Assembly (NCBI GenBank): GCA_004554105.1
Contig: SFNW01000013.1
Span: 1 to 24,413 of the forward strand
Length of the DNA: 24,413 nt
Source: Clostridiales bacterium
Lineage (GTDB): Bacteria > Bacillota > Clostridia > Oscillospirales > CAG-272
Direction of reading: 5' to 3'
Below the pieces are notes generated by a model. The model saw nothing but the letters and a program-made list of their open reading frames with translations, was not told the DNA's origin and searched no databases. The translations under genes were made by a program, and so were the position numbers. Positions 7,943 to 14,969 of the stretch are shown one piece after another. Position 1 is the first letter of the stretch; each line of letters begins with the position of its first letter.

Positions 7943-7976
7943 GCGACCTGCCGCAGCAGGTCGCCTTTTCTTTTTA
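7943..7976. terminator. bidirectional intrinsic terminator between the methyltransferase gene and the CapA-like gene
   Basis: A perfect 9-bp stem (7943-7951 with 7956-7964) with loop CGCA is followed on the plus strand by CTTTTCTTTTT and on the minus strand by TTTTT. It serves both convergent genes, and its T-rich tail contains the stop codon of the minus-strand gene. Confidence 0.92.
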
Positions 7977-9215
7977 TTTCAGGAAATCGGGGAGAAATTC
8001 TGGAGATGTGTTGTCGGTAATCAGTTTTTTGAGGTCGCTAAAGGTGAACTTTCCCCAGTTGTTTGCGCCGTGCTCGGCGGCAAGCGCATCGGTGTAGTCA
8101 CGCATCAGGTAAACGCGCGAATCGTAGCGCACCGCCAGCCCCTGCGAGTCTTTTTTCGACGTGTCGGTCTTATAGTGGCTGACCACCGGCTCGACGACCG
8201 CATTTTCGACTGTGATGATGCCGTCTGCGTCCTTGACGATGTCAAAGGTCAGAATCTCGCCGACCATGTTTTTGCCGTAGAGCATCGTGGAGCAGAGATT
8301 GCCGAGCGAATAGGCAACGAGCGTCTTGTTGCCGCTCTCGCCCGTCAGATACTCCACGCCGCCGACAACGTGCGGGTGGTGTCCGAGCACGACGTCAACG
8401 CCGAGGTCGGCGCAGAGTTTGGCATATTTCTGCTGTTCGGGCGTGACGGTGAACACGTCCTCTGTTCCCCAGTGGAACGTAACAATCACGACGTCGGCGC
8501 ACTCCTTGGCGAGCGCAACCTGCCGCTTGAGGTCGGCTTCGTTTGCATAGGGCACGACATACGCGCTCGACGCCGAAACATCGTTTTTGTGCGAATAGTT
8601 GATCAGCGTCGTGTAGCCGAGCAGCGCAATCTTCACGCCCTTGCATTCAACCGTGCGGATATTGTCATAGTCGCTTTTCGTATAACCGCCGATCATCGTC
8701 ACGGGCAGCCCGTTGAAATACTCGATGGTATTGGCATAGCCCTTTTCGCCCTTGTCGAGCATATGGTTGTTGGCGATTGTGAAGATGTCAAAGCCCGCGT
8801 CAATCAGCCCCTCGACCATTTCGTGCGGCGCATTGAAGTTCGGATAGCCCGAGATGCCGAGTTCTTCGCCGCCGACCGGCGCTTCCTGATTGACAAAAGC
8901 CAAGTCGGCGGAGGAGATGAGGTCGGCAATCCCCGCGTAAATCGCGGTGAAGTCATACTTTTCCCCGTCTTTAGCCAGTCCCGCCGCCGTGGCAACCACC
9001 GAATCATGCGCGATATTGTCGCCCGCCGCCGCAAAGTGAATGCGCGTTTCGGTCGGCACAGTCGGCGTCGTCGCTTCGGTCACCAGCGGAGCGAGCGTCG
9101 CCTCGGGCTGCTCGGTGCGTATTGTGTCCTCGGTCGTTGCCGCCGGCTGCTTATCCCCGCAGCCGAAAAGGCACAGCATCGCCAAAAGCAAAAAGACAGA
9201 TAAAACTTTTTTCAT
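7974..9215 (-). CDS. CapA-family (poly-gamma-glutamate synthesis-like) lipoprotein
   Basis: This is a 413-aa surface lipoprotein with a metallophosphoesterase-like CapA domain, the family that includes the PGA capsule protein CapA. The signal peptide is MKKVLSVFLLLAMLCLFGC with a lipobox cysteine at 19. A Thr/Glu-rich linker follows, then the domain with AAAGDNIAHDS, FVNQEAPV, ANNHMLDKG, GHHPHVVGG and AYSLGNL. No capBC genes are nearby, so a role in PGA synthesis is not supported. Two in-frame upstream ATGs were rejected: one lies on the -35 box (9293) and the other (9224) is only 2 bases from the AGGGA site. The ATG at 9215 has an 11-base spacing. Confidence 0.85.
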   Translation of the reverse strand: MKKVLSVFLLLAMLCLFGCGDKQPAATTEDTIRTEQPEATLAPLVTEATTPTVPTETRIHFAAAGDNIAHDSVVATAAGLAKDGEKYDFTAIYAGIADLISSADLAFVNQEAPVGGEELGISGYPNFNAPHEMVEGLIDAGFDIFTIANNHMLDKGEKGYANTIEYFNGLPVTMIGGYTKSDYDNIRTVECKGVKIALLGYTTLINYSHKNDVSASSAYVVPYANEADLKRQVALAKECADVVIVTFHWGTEDVFTVTPEQQKYAKLCADLGVDVVLGHHPHVVGGVEYLTGESGNKTLVAYSLGNLCSTMLYGKNMVGEILTFDIVKDADGIITVENAVVEPVVSHYKTDTSKKDSQGLAVRYDSRVYLMRDYTDALAAEHGANNWGKFTFSDLKKLITDNTSPEFLPDFLK

Positions 9216-9239
9216 AAAATTCATATTCCCTGTTTTGTG

Positions 9240-9265
9240 TAGTCGCAGACTTCCGTCTGCGACTA
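9240..9265 (-). other. perfect inverted repeat at the likely 5' end of the CapA-like mRNA
   Basis: An 11-bp perfect stem (9240-9250 with 9255-9265) closes a GGAA (GNRA-type) tetraloop on the minus strand. It begins at the last base of the -10 box, so the transcript would start inside it and still form at least six GC-rich pairs at its very 5' end, about 25 bases ahead of the start codon. Confidence 0.8.
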
Positions 9266-9293
9266 TTTTAGCATGAAATGAAATTTTTTTCAA
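9265..9293 (-). promoter_or_regulatory. SigA-type promoter of the CapA-like gene
   Basis: On the minus strand TTGAAA (9293-9288), a 17-base spacer and TAAAAT (9270-9265) preceded by TGC form a good -35/extended -10 promoter directed at the lipoprotein gene. Confidence 0.75.
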
Positions 9294-9330
9294 TATCTAA
9301 AACGAATTCCCGCCGCTTTTACAAGTTTCG

Positions 9331-9350
9331 ACCGCACAAGGCGGTACAAT
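9331..9350 (+). promoter_or_regulatory. possible operator/-10 region upstream of spoIIAA
   Basis: A short inverted repeat ACCGC-ACAAG-GCGGT (9331-9345) runs into TACAAT (9345-9350), about 38 bases before the start codon. No matching -35 is present at normal spacing, and I could not find a SigH-type promoter, which would be expected for this operon. This is a weak call. Confidence 0.25.
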
Positions 9351-9387
9351 TCAAAATAAAGGAAATCGCAAAGAGAGGAAAATGAAA

Positions 9388-9738
9388 ATGATCAACAGAC
9401 AAACACGCGCCGTCTGCACGACCGAGGGCGACACGCTGCGCGCCGCGATTGTCGGCGAGGTCGACCACCACGGCGCAAAAGAACTGCGCGAGGAAATCGA
9501 CGACGCGATTCTCGCCGCCATGCCGAAAAAAGTCGTCCTCGACCTTGCAAGCGTAGATTTCATGGACAGCTCGGGACTCGGCATCATCATGGGGCGCAAG
9601 GCGCTTGCGGACAAGCTGGGCGCGGGATTTGCCCTGCAAAACCCGTCAAAGCGGGTCGCGCGTATCATCGAGCTTTCGGGGCTTAACCGCATCATCAAAA
9701 TCGAATCACAATCCGACGGAGGAAACAACAATGCGTAA
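9388..9738 (+). CDS. spoIIAA: anti-sigma F factor antagonist SpoIIAA
   Basis: SpoIIAA is the STAS-domain switch protein that, when dephosphorylated in the forespore, binds SpoIIAB and frees sigma F. The 116-aa protein has VGEVDHHGA near residue 25 (the GELDHH region of the Bacillus protein) and the phosphorylation site FMDSSGLG, whose first serine is Ser61 and corresponds to Ser58 of B. subtilis. The ATG at 9388 is preferred over the one two codons upstream (9382), because the AGAGAGG site lies 9 bases before it and only 3 bases before the other. The stop overlaps the spoIIAB start by 8 bases. Confidence 0.95.
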   Translation: MINRQTRAVCTTEGDTLRAAIVGEVDHHGAKELREEIDDAILAAMPKKVVLDLASVDFMDSSGLGIIMGRKALADKLGAGFALQNPSKRVARIIELSGLNRIIKIESQSDGGNNNA

Positions 9739-10174
9739 CAAATGCGTCAACAGACTGAATCTTGTCCTGCCCGCGCTCTCGGTCAACGAAAGCGCGGCGC
9801 GCGCGATGGTCGCCGCCTTCTGCGCGCAGCTCAATCCGACCATCGAAGAGCTTGCCGACATCAAATGCGCCGTGTCCGAGGCGGTGACAAACTGCATCGT
9901 CCACGCCTACCGCGAACGCCCGGGCGACATCTACATAGCGGTCAAAATCTTTGACACGCGGAAAATCAAAATCGAGATAAAGGACAAGGGCTGCGGCATC
10001 GAGGACACCGAGCTTGCCAAAACGCCGCTCTACACCACCGACAGAAGCGGCGAGCGGAGCGGCATGGGCTTTGCGGTCATGGAGAGTTTTATGGACAAGC
10101 TCTCGCTCCGCTCGGTCGTCGGCAAATACACAAAGGTCACGCTGACAAAGACGCTGTCGCCCGTGGAAATCTGA
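9731..10174 (+). CDS. spoIIAB: anti-sigma F factor / serine kinase SpoIIAB
   Basis: SpoIIAB binds sigma F and phosphorylates SpoIIAA. The 147-aa protein has the GHKL ATPase boxes: SEAVTNCIVHAY (N box, 49-60), IKDKGCGIED (G1, 83-92) and GERSGMGFAVMESFMD (G2, 107-122). The ATG at 9731 is chosen because GGAGG stands about 8 bases upstream and the family N-terminus starts there. The frame is open further upstream but antiparallels spoIIAA. It overlaps spoIIAA by 8 bases and abuts sigF (TGAATG), the classic order of this operon in spore-forming Firmicutes. Confidence 0.96.
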   Translation: MRNKCVNRLNLVLPALSVNESAARAMVAAFCAQLNPTIEELADIKCAVSEAVTNCIVHAYRERPGDIYIAVKIFDTRKIKIEIKDKGCGIEDTELAKTPLYTTDRSGERSGMGFAVMESFMDKLSLRSVVGKYTKVTLTKTLSPVEI

Positions 10175-10912
10175 ATGGGTATCGAGCAGGGCACAAAGTA
10201 TTCCGGCAACATCGGGTTGATCGAGCGCTCACAGGCGGGCGACGGAAAGGCAACCGAAGAACTCATGCGCATGAACGCGGGACTTGTACAGAGCATCGCC
10301 GTCAAGTTTGCGGGGCGCGGCGCGGAGTTTGAAGACCTCGTGCAAATCGGCAATATCGGTATGCTCAAGGCAATCCGCAGTTTCGACGCCTCGCGCGGCT
10401 GCGTGTTCTCGACCTACGCCGTCCCGCTGATTTTCGGTGAAATCCGACGGTTTCTGCGCGACGACGGGCTGGTCAAGGTCTGCCGCCCGCAGAAAAAGCT
10501 CGGCGCGCAACTGATGCGTGCCAAGGAAGAATATCTCGCCGCAAACGGCACGTCCCCACGCATCGACGAACTGGCATCAATCTGCGGCGTCTCGCCCGAA
10601 GAAGCCGCCGCCGCGCTCTCCGCCGTCTCGCCCGCCGTCTCGCTGTCCGAGCCGCTGTTCGGCGAGGAGGAGAATTTCACGCTTGAAAACACGCTCTGCG
10701 CACAGGACGAGAACGAGAAAATGCTTGAAAAAATCACGCTGACCGAAGCGCTCGGCAAACTGCCCGAGCTTTGGCGCAAAATCGTCCTCTTGCGCTATTT
10801 CAAGGATTTGTCCCAACAGTCGACCGCCGAAATCCTCGGTCTGTCACAGGTCAAAATCTCGCGCGAGGAAAAGAAGCTGATTGAATTCTTACGCCGCGAG
10901 TTGTCATCATAA
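10175..10912 (+). CDS. sigF: RNA polymerase sporulation sigma factor SigF (SpoIIAC)
   Basis: Sigma F is the first forespore-specific sigma factor. The 245-aa protein has region 2 (FEDLVQIGNIGMLKAIRSFD, then FSTYAVPLIFGEIRRFLRDDG) at residues 52-97, a region 3 helix-turn-helix around 128-145 and region 4 with LPELWRKIVLLRYFKDLSQQSTAEILGLSQVKISREEK near the C-terminus. Length and order are normal. The segment after region 2 reads KVCRPQKKL, where relatives often have a KVSRSLKE-like sequence. The ATG follows the spoIIAB stop with no gap, so translation is probably coupled. A hairpin shared with typA follows. Confidence 0.95.
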   Translation: MGIEQGTKYSGNIGLIERSQAGDGKATEELMRMNAGLVQSIAVKFAGRGAEFEDLVQIGNIGMLKAIRSFDASRGCVFSTYAVPLIFGEIRRFLRDDGLVKVCRPQKKLGAQLMRAKEEYLAANGTSPRIDELASICGVSPEEAAAALSAVSPAVSLSEPLFGEEENFTLENTLCAQDENEKMLEKITLTEALGKLPELWRKIVLLRYFKDLSQQSTAEILGLSQVKISREEKKLIEFLRRELSS

Positions 10913-10943
10913 ATCCGGCAAAAATACCGGTAATACCGTACAA

Positions 10944-10976
10944 AACGGGGTCTGTGCGCACCGCACAGACCCCGTT
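10944..10976. terminator. hairpin terminator between sigF and typA
   Basis: A perfect 14-bp GC-rich stem (10944-10957 with 10963-10976) has a 5-base loop. On the minus strand it is followed by T residues (GTTTTG), giving a good typA terminator. On the plus strand the tail is only TTAATT, so termination of sigF is less certain. Confidence 0.85.
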
Positions 10977-10978
10977 AA

Positions 10979-12808
10979 TTATGCCTGCTTTTTCAATTTT
11001 GCTTCTTCTTTCAAACGCAGCTCGGTATTGAGGATACGCTTGCGAAGACGGATATTCTTCGGCGTGACCTCAATCAACTCGTCGTCGGCGATGTAGTCAA
11101 TCGCCTCCTCAAGGCTCATGATTTTCGGCGTGACCAAGCGAAGCGCTTCGTCTGCGCCCGCGCTGCGGATTGCCGTCAGATGCTTCTTCTTGCAGACGTT
11201 GACCGCGATGTCGCCCTGCTTCGGGTTTGCGCCGACGATCATGCCCTCGTAGACGGGGCACTGCGCGCCGATGAACATCTGTCCGCGGTCCTGCGCGTTG
11301 AAGATACCGTAAGAGGTCGATTCGCCCGGCTCACTTGCGACGAGCGAACCCGTGAAGCGCACCGTAACATCGCCTCTGTAGGGCTGATAAGAATCAAAAA
11401 TCGTATTGATGATGCCCTCGCCGTGCGTATCGGTCAGAAATTCGCTTCTGTAGCCGAACAGGCAACGGGTCGGAACGAGGTATTCAAGGCGCGTTCTCGA
11501 GCCGCGCGGCTCCATCGAGACAAGCTCGCCCTTGCGCGCGCCGAGTTTTTCCATAACCGCGCCGTTGTAAATGTCGGGGCAGTCGATAATCACCCGTTCG
11601 ACCGGCTCGCACTTCTTGCCGTCAATCTCACGGAACAGCACCTTCGGTGTACTGCACGACAGCTCGTAGCCCTCGCGGCGCATGGTTTCAATCAGAATCG
11701 AGAGGTGCATTTCGCCGCGCCCCGCGACCTTGAAGCTCTCGGTGGTGTCGCCGTCGCTGACGCGGAGCGAAACGTCCTTGAGCAATTCCTTGTACAGGCG
11801 CTCGCGCAGGTGGCGGGAGGTGACATACTTGCCCTCCTTGCCGGCAAAGGGGCTGTTGTTGACCGAGAAGGTCATTTCCATCGTCGGCTCGCTGACCTTG
11901 ACGAATTCGAGCGGCTCGACACAGGTCAGCGACGTGACCGTGTCGCCGATGTTGATGCCCTCCGCGCCGCTGAAGCAGATGATGTCGCCGACCTTGGCGG
12001 TCTCGACGGGGACGCGGGTCAAGCCGTCAATCTGATAGATGCTGACGACCTTGGCACGGCGCTGCGTCTCGGGGTTGTGGTAGTTGGAAATCATGATGTC
12101 CTGATTCTGCCGAATCACGCCGCGCTCGACTCTGCCGATGCCGATGCGTCCGACATAATCGTTATAGTCGATTGACGAAACCAGCATCTGCAATTCGCCG
12201 TTTTCGTCGCCCGAGGGTGCGGGCATATAATCAAGAATCTTGTCGAACAGCGGGCGCAAATCCGTACCCGGCTTGTCCGCGTCGAGCGAAGCCGTGCCCG
12301 ATCTGCCCGAGCAGTAAATCATCGGGCTGTCAAGTTGCTCGTCGTTTGCATTCAGTTCCATGAAAAGTTCAAGAACCTCGTCCTCTACCTCATGGATGCG
12401 CGCGTCGGGCTTGTCGATTTTGTTGATGACGACAATGACGCGGTGGTTGAGCTGAAGCGCCCTCTCCAAAACGAAACGGGTCTGCGGCATCGGTCCCTCT
12501 GCGGCGTCTACCAAAAGAAGAACGCCGTTGACCATCTTCAGAATACGCTCAACCTCGCCGCCGAAGTCCGCGTGACCGGGGGTGTCGACAATGTTGATTT
12601 TCACGCCGTTGTAATGCACCGCCGTATTCTTGGCAAGAATGGTGATGCCGCGCTCGCGCTCGAGGTCGCCCGAGTCCATGACGCGCTCGGTGGTCGCCTG
12701 ATTTTCGCGGTAGATGCCGCCCTGACGAAGCATTTCGTCAACGAGCGTCGTCTTGCCGTGGTCAACGTGTGCGATGATTGCAATATTTCTTAAATCTTCT
12801 CTTACCAC
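10979..12808 (-). CDS. typA: translational GTPase TypA/BipA
   Basis: This is a ribosome-associated GTPase of the EF-G/LepA family, involved in 50S assembly and stress growth. From the GTG start, AHVDHGKTT (G1) lies at residues 13-21, followed by RGITI (G2), DTPGHADF (G3), NKID (G4), the EF-Tu-like domain II, EF-G-like domains and the BipA C-terminal domain. An in-frame ATG at 12847 would add 13 residues, but it lies about 9 bases from the -10 box and has no leader. The GTG at 12808 has AGAGG 9 bases upstream and gives the family-typical N-terminus (VREDLRNIAIIAHVDHG), 609 aa in all. Confidence 0.95.
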   Translation of the reverse strand: MVREDLRNIAIIAHVDHGKTTLVDEMLRQGGIYRENQATTERVMDSGDLERERGITILAKNTAVHYNGVKINIVDTPGHADFGGEVERILKMVNGVLLLVDAAEGPMPQTRFVLERALQLNHRVIVVINKIDKPDARIHEVEDEVLELFMELNANDEQLDSPMIYCSGRSGTASLDADKPGTDLRPLFDKILDYMPAPSGDENGELQMLVSSIDYNDYVGRIGIGRVERGVIRQNQDIMISNYHNPETQRRAKVVSIYQIDGLTRVPVETAKVGDIICFSGAEGINIGDTVTSLTCVEPLEFVKVSEPTMEMTFSVNNSPFAGKEGKYVTSRHLRERLYKELLKDVSLRVSDGDTTESFKVAGRGEMHLSILIETMRREGYELSCSTPKVLFREIDGKKCEPVERVIIDCPDIYNGAVMEKLGARKGELVSMEPRGSRTRLEYLVPTRCLFGYRSEFLTDTHGEGIINTIFDSYQPYRGDVTVRFTGSLVASEPGESTSYGIFNAQDRGQMFIGAQCPVYEGMIVGANPKQGDIAVNVCKKKHLTAIRSAGADEALRLVTPKIMSLEEAIDYIADDELIEVTPKNIRLRKRILNTELRLKEEAKLKKQA

Positions 12809-12855
12809 TGTACAAATCCTCTGTATCTCAGTTTCCGTAAAACTCATGATTTTAT

Positions 12856-12884
12856 ATTATAACACTTTTTCTGTAAAATGAAAA
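12856..12884 (-). promoter_or_regulatory. promoter of typA
   Basis: On the minus strand a perfect TATAAT (12861-12856) follows TTTTCA (12884-12879; four of six consensus bases) with a 17-base spacer. It gives a leader of about 40 bases to the GTG at 12808. Confidence 0.65.
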
Positions 12885-12967
12885 CAGTTTATTTGACAAA
12901 AAATTTGTTTTCCGCCGTGAAAAATAATGGCAAACTGCCGAAAACCGACGTCTTTAGAGCAAATCGC

Positions 12968-12997
12968 TTGACAGACCGAAGGCATCGGGGCTATAAT
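12968..12997 (+). promoter_or_regulatory. SigA promoter for the HAD phosphatase gene
   Basis: TTGACA (12968-12973) and TATAAT (12992-12997), both perfect, are separated by 18 bases, and the start codon is about 28 bases further on. Confidence 0.88.
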
Positions 12998-13024
12998 CCG
13001 AACAGAAACGACGAGGTGAAAAAC

Positions 13025-13681
13025 ATGAAAATCAAAGGCTTCATCTTCGACCTTGACGGTACGCTCGCCGACACCCTGCCCGAACTGAACCGCGCGATGA
13101 ATGTCACGCGCAGCCGTTTCGGACTTCCGCCTATAGGACGCGCCGACGTTTTGCGCGGCATCAACGACGGTCCGCGTACCTTTATCGAGCGCACCTTTCC
13201 CGCAGGCACCGACAAGGAGACAATCGACCGTGCGACCGAGTTTTATATTTACGACTACGAGCAGTATTACATGGGGACGAAAACCGCATTCGACGGCATG
13301 AAAGAGACGGTTGCCGAAATGCACGCACTCGGCTGCAAAACCGCCGTTCTCACCAACAAAGCCCACACGGCGGCGGTGCTGCTCGTCGAACAGATTTTCG
13401 GCAAGGGCGTGTTCGACCCGATTCTCGGTGTCAAGGACAAGCCGCTAAAGCCGGATCCCGATGCGGCGCTCGGCATTGCGCGGCTCTTCGGCTGTACGCC
13501 CGACGAAATCTGCTTTGTCGGCGACTCGCACATTGATATGCAGACCGGCGTAAACGCGGGAATGCACACGATAGGCGTCTCCTACGGCTATAAGCCGGTC
13601 GATGTGCTGCTTGCAAACGGCGCAGAGCATATCGCAAATACCCCGCGCGAAATTCTCGAAATCGCGAAAAATATCGAATAA
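13025..13681 (+). CDS. HAD-family phosphatase, phosphoglycolate phosphatase-like
   Basis: This 218-aa haloacid dehalogenase hydrolase resembles Gph. Motif I is FDLDGTLADT with nucleophile Asp9 and Asp11. Motif II is AVLTNK, motif III is the lysine in KPLKPDP, and motif IV is CFVGDSHIDMQTGVNAG. A helical cap (residues ~17-90) lies between motifs I and II, as in the C1-cap subfamily. Phosphoglycolate is the usual annotation, but the substrate cannot be read from the sequence; pyrophosphate or sugar phosphates are alternatives. The ATG at 13025 has GAGGTG upstream and starts directly with motif I. The longer frame begins upstream of the promoter. No terminator separates it from the riboswitch region. 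Confidence 0.85.
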   Translation: MKIKGFIFDLDGTLADTLPELNRAMNVTRSRFGLPPIGRADVLRGINDGPRTFIERTFPAGTDKETIDRATEFYIYDYEQYYMGTKTAFDGMKETVAEMHALGCKTAVLTNKAHTAAVLLVEQIFGKGVFDPILGVKDKPLKPDPDAALGIARLFGCTPDEICFVGDSHIDMQTGVNAGMHTIGVSYGYKPVDVLLANGAEHIANTPREILEIAKNIE

Positions 13682-13684
13682 CGG

Positions 13685-13713
13685 TTGACAAACCGCGAAA
13701 GACGGGTTATAAT
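13685..13713 (+). promoter_or_regulatory. perfect consensus SigA promoter for the TPP riboswitch and thiT
   Basis: TTGACA (13685-13690), a 17-base spacer and TATAAT (13708-13713) are all consensus. The -35 starts 4 bases after the stop codon of the phosphatase gene. Confidence 0.92.
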
Positions 13714-13734
13714 CGACTCACCGAACAGAATATG

Positions 13735-13814
13735 TCAGGGGTGCTTTCACAGGCTGAGACGGGAGTTTTCCCGAACCCTTTACCTGATACGGATAATGCC
13801 GTCGTAGGGAGATA
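13735..13814 (+). ncRNA. TPP riboswitch (THI element)
   Basis: The conserved thi-box elements appear in order: CAGGGGTGC, GGCTGAGA, a variable GGGAGTTTTCCCG hairpin, ACCCTTTACCTGAT, CGGATAATGCC and GTAGGGAGA. It binds thiamine pyrophosphate and, with the terminator that follows, would switch off thiT when thiamine is plentiful. Boundaries are estimated to within a few bases. Confidence 0.97.
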
Positions 13815-13831
13815 AAAACACTAAGGTTGAT

Positions 13832-13870
13832 TTCCGCACGGGCATATCGTCTGTGCGGAATTTTATTTTC
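13832..13870 (+). terminator. riboswitch-controlled intrinsic terminator
   Basis: The stem TTCCGCAC (13832-13839) with GTGCGGAA (13853-13860), extended inward by G-U and G-C pairs, is followed by TTTTATTTT. Its position between the TPP aptamer and the thiT ribosome-binding site makes it the expression platform. Confidence 0.88.
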
Positions 13871-13884
13871 GGAGGTTTTTCGCA

Positions 13885-14457
13885 ATGAAAAACACAAAAG
13901 TAAGACTCCTTGCGGAGTCCGCCATTATGCTGGCGCTGGCGATTGCCCTTTCGTTCGTCAAGATTTGGGAGATGCCGATGGGCGGCTCTGTCACGCTGCT
14001 GTCCATGCTGCCCATCATGCTGATTGCCGTTAAAAACGGAAACGGCTGGGGCGTCGGCACCGCATTTCTCTTTTCGCTCTTCCAGCTTGCACAGGCAGTC
14101 ATGGAAGGCAACGTGTTCCCCTACTGCACGACGCTCGGCATTGTTGCGGTCTGCGTCGCCTTTGACTACATCGTTCCCTTCACCGTGCTCGGTCTCTGCG
14201 CAGTCGGCAAAAAGAAGCTCGGTTTGCCCGGTGTTTACCTCGGCATCGTCGGCGTATGCGTCGTCCGCTTTCTCTGCCACTTTACCACGGGTATTGTCAT
14301 CTGGGGTCAGTGGGCGCCCGAAGGCATGGCAAAGGCGGTTTACTCTCTGATTTACAACGGTCAGTACATGCTTCCCGAAATGATTCTGACGCTGGTTGCC
14401 GCAGTGCTTCTGCTCAATGCAAAGCCGATCCGCAAGCTGATGGGCTTGACAAAATAA
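13885..14457 (+). CDS. thiT: thiamine ECF transporter S component ThiT
   Basis: ThiT is the membrane substrate-binding subunit for thiamine and works with a shared ECF energising module, which is not in this window. The 190-aa protein is almost entirely hydrophobic, with about six membrane segments. It carries the thiamine-pocket features of the family: VKIWEMPMGGSVTLLSMLPI near residues 25-44, FLFSLFQLAQAV, and the late WGQWAPEG and YNGQYMLPE. The TPP riboswitch upstream independently supports thiamine as substrate. GGAGG lies 9 bases before the ATG. The last codons TTG ACA AAA TAA also form the -35 box of rnpB. Confidence 0.95.
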   Translation: MKNTKVRLLAESAIMLALAIALSFVKIWEMPMGGSVTLLSMLPIMLIAVKNGNGWGVGTAFLFSLFQLAQAVMEGNVFPYCTTLGIVAVCVAFDYIVPFTVLGLCAVGKKKLGLPGVYLGIVGVCVVRFLCHFTTGIVIWGQWAPEGMAKAVYSLIYNGQYMLPEMILTLVAAVLLLNAKPIRKLMGLTK

Positions 14458-14474
14458 CGCATTTGTCTTATAAT
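14446..14474 (+). promoter_or_regulatory. consensus promoter of rnpB, overlapping the end of thiT
   Basis: TTGACA (14446-14451), a 17-base spacer and TATAAT (14469-14474) are perfect consensus. The -35 consists of the Leu and Thr codons before the last codon of thiT. The predicted transcription start is near 14481, where RNase P helix P1 begins. Confidence 0.92.
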
Positions 14475-14480
14475 ATTCCC

Positions 14481-14857
14481 GCAACCGAGCGGCGCAATCG
14501 CGCGATATGTCGCCGAAAGGTATTATCGTGAGGAAAGTCCGAGCTTCACAGGGCAGGATAACGGATAACGTCCGCCGAGGGTGACCTCCGGGAAAGTGCA
14601 ACAGAAATAGACCGCCGCGCAAGCGGTAAGGATGGAAAGGCGAGGTAAGAGCTCACCGGCACGGCAGGCAACTGCGTGCAACTGTAAACCCTATCCGAAG
14701 CAACACCGCATGGGGACGCCGCAAGGCGTGTCTGCCCGACATATGTCCCCGGGTGGCAGCGGCAGAAATGCTCAAGCAGTCCGGTAACGGGCTGCGAAGA
14801 TAGATGATTGCGGGGCGATTTTTCGCTCACAGAACTCGGCTTACAAACTCGTGTTGC
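14481..14857 (+). ncRNA. rnpB: RNase P RNA, bacterial type A
   Basis: This is the catalytic RNA that removes 5' leaders from pre-tRNAs. The conserved GAGGAAAGTC block (P4 5' strand and CR-I) is at about 14530 and the complementary ACAGAACTCGGCTTAC block is near 14829-14844. Between them are GGTAAGAGCTCACC, GTAAACCC and GAAGCAACACC, typical of type A rather than the Bacillus type B. The ends close helix P1 (GCAACCGAG at 14481 with CTCGTGTTGC near 14857). The ends are set from P1 and the promoter, so they are good to a few bases. Confidence 0.96.
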
Positions 14858-14890
14858 AGACCGACGGCAAACGCCGTCGGTCTTTTTTTT
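14858..14890 (+). terminator. intrinsic terminator of rnpB
   Basis: A perfect 11-bp stem (14858-14868 with 14873-14883) with an AAAC loop is followed by a run of eight T residues. Confidence 0.97.
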
Positions 14891-14901
14891 CGCGTTTTGT
14901 A

Positions 14902-14930
14902 TTGCTTTTACAGTATAAAACTAATATAAT
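14902..14930 (+). promoter_or_regulatory. promoter of the murD-trkH gene run
   Basis: TTGCTT (14902-14907), a 17-base spacer and a perfect TATAAT (14925-14930) lie about 40 bases upstream of the murD start and just after the rnpB terminator. Confidence 0.75.
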
Positions 14931-14969
14931 AAGTTATGTATGACCTGATTTTTTGACGAGGTGAATTTT

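Noticed and set aside
7833..9203. 456-aa plus-strand reading frame
   Set aside because: It is antisense to the CapA-like lipoprotein, runs through the shared terminator, and has no recognisable domains.
9277..9309. Possible SigH promoter AATGAAATT...AACGAATTC ahead of spoIIAA
   Set aside because: The spacing is 15 bases where SigH sites need about 11-12, and the -35 match is poor.
11180..12175. 331-aa plus-strand reading frame
   Set aside because: It lies wholly antisense to typA.
12893..12925. A second TTGACA upstream of the HAD phosphatase gene
   Set aside because: No -10 box lies at acceptable spacing. The TTGACA/TATAAT pair at 12968-12997 is far better.
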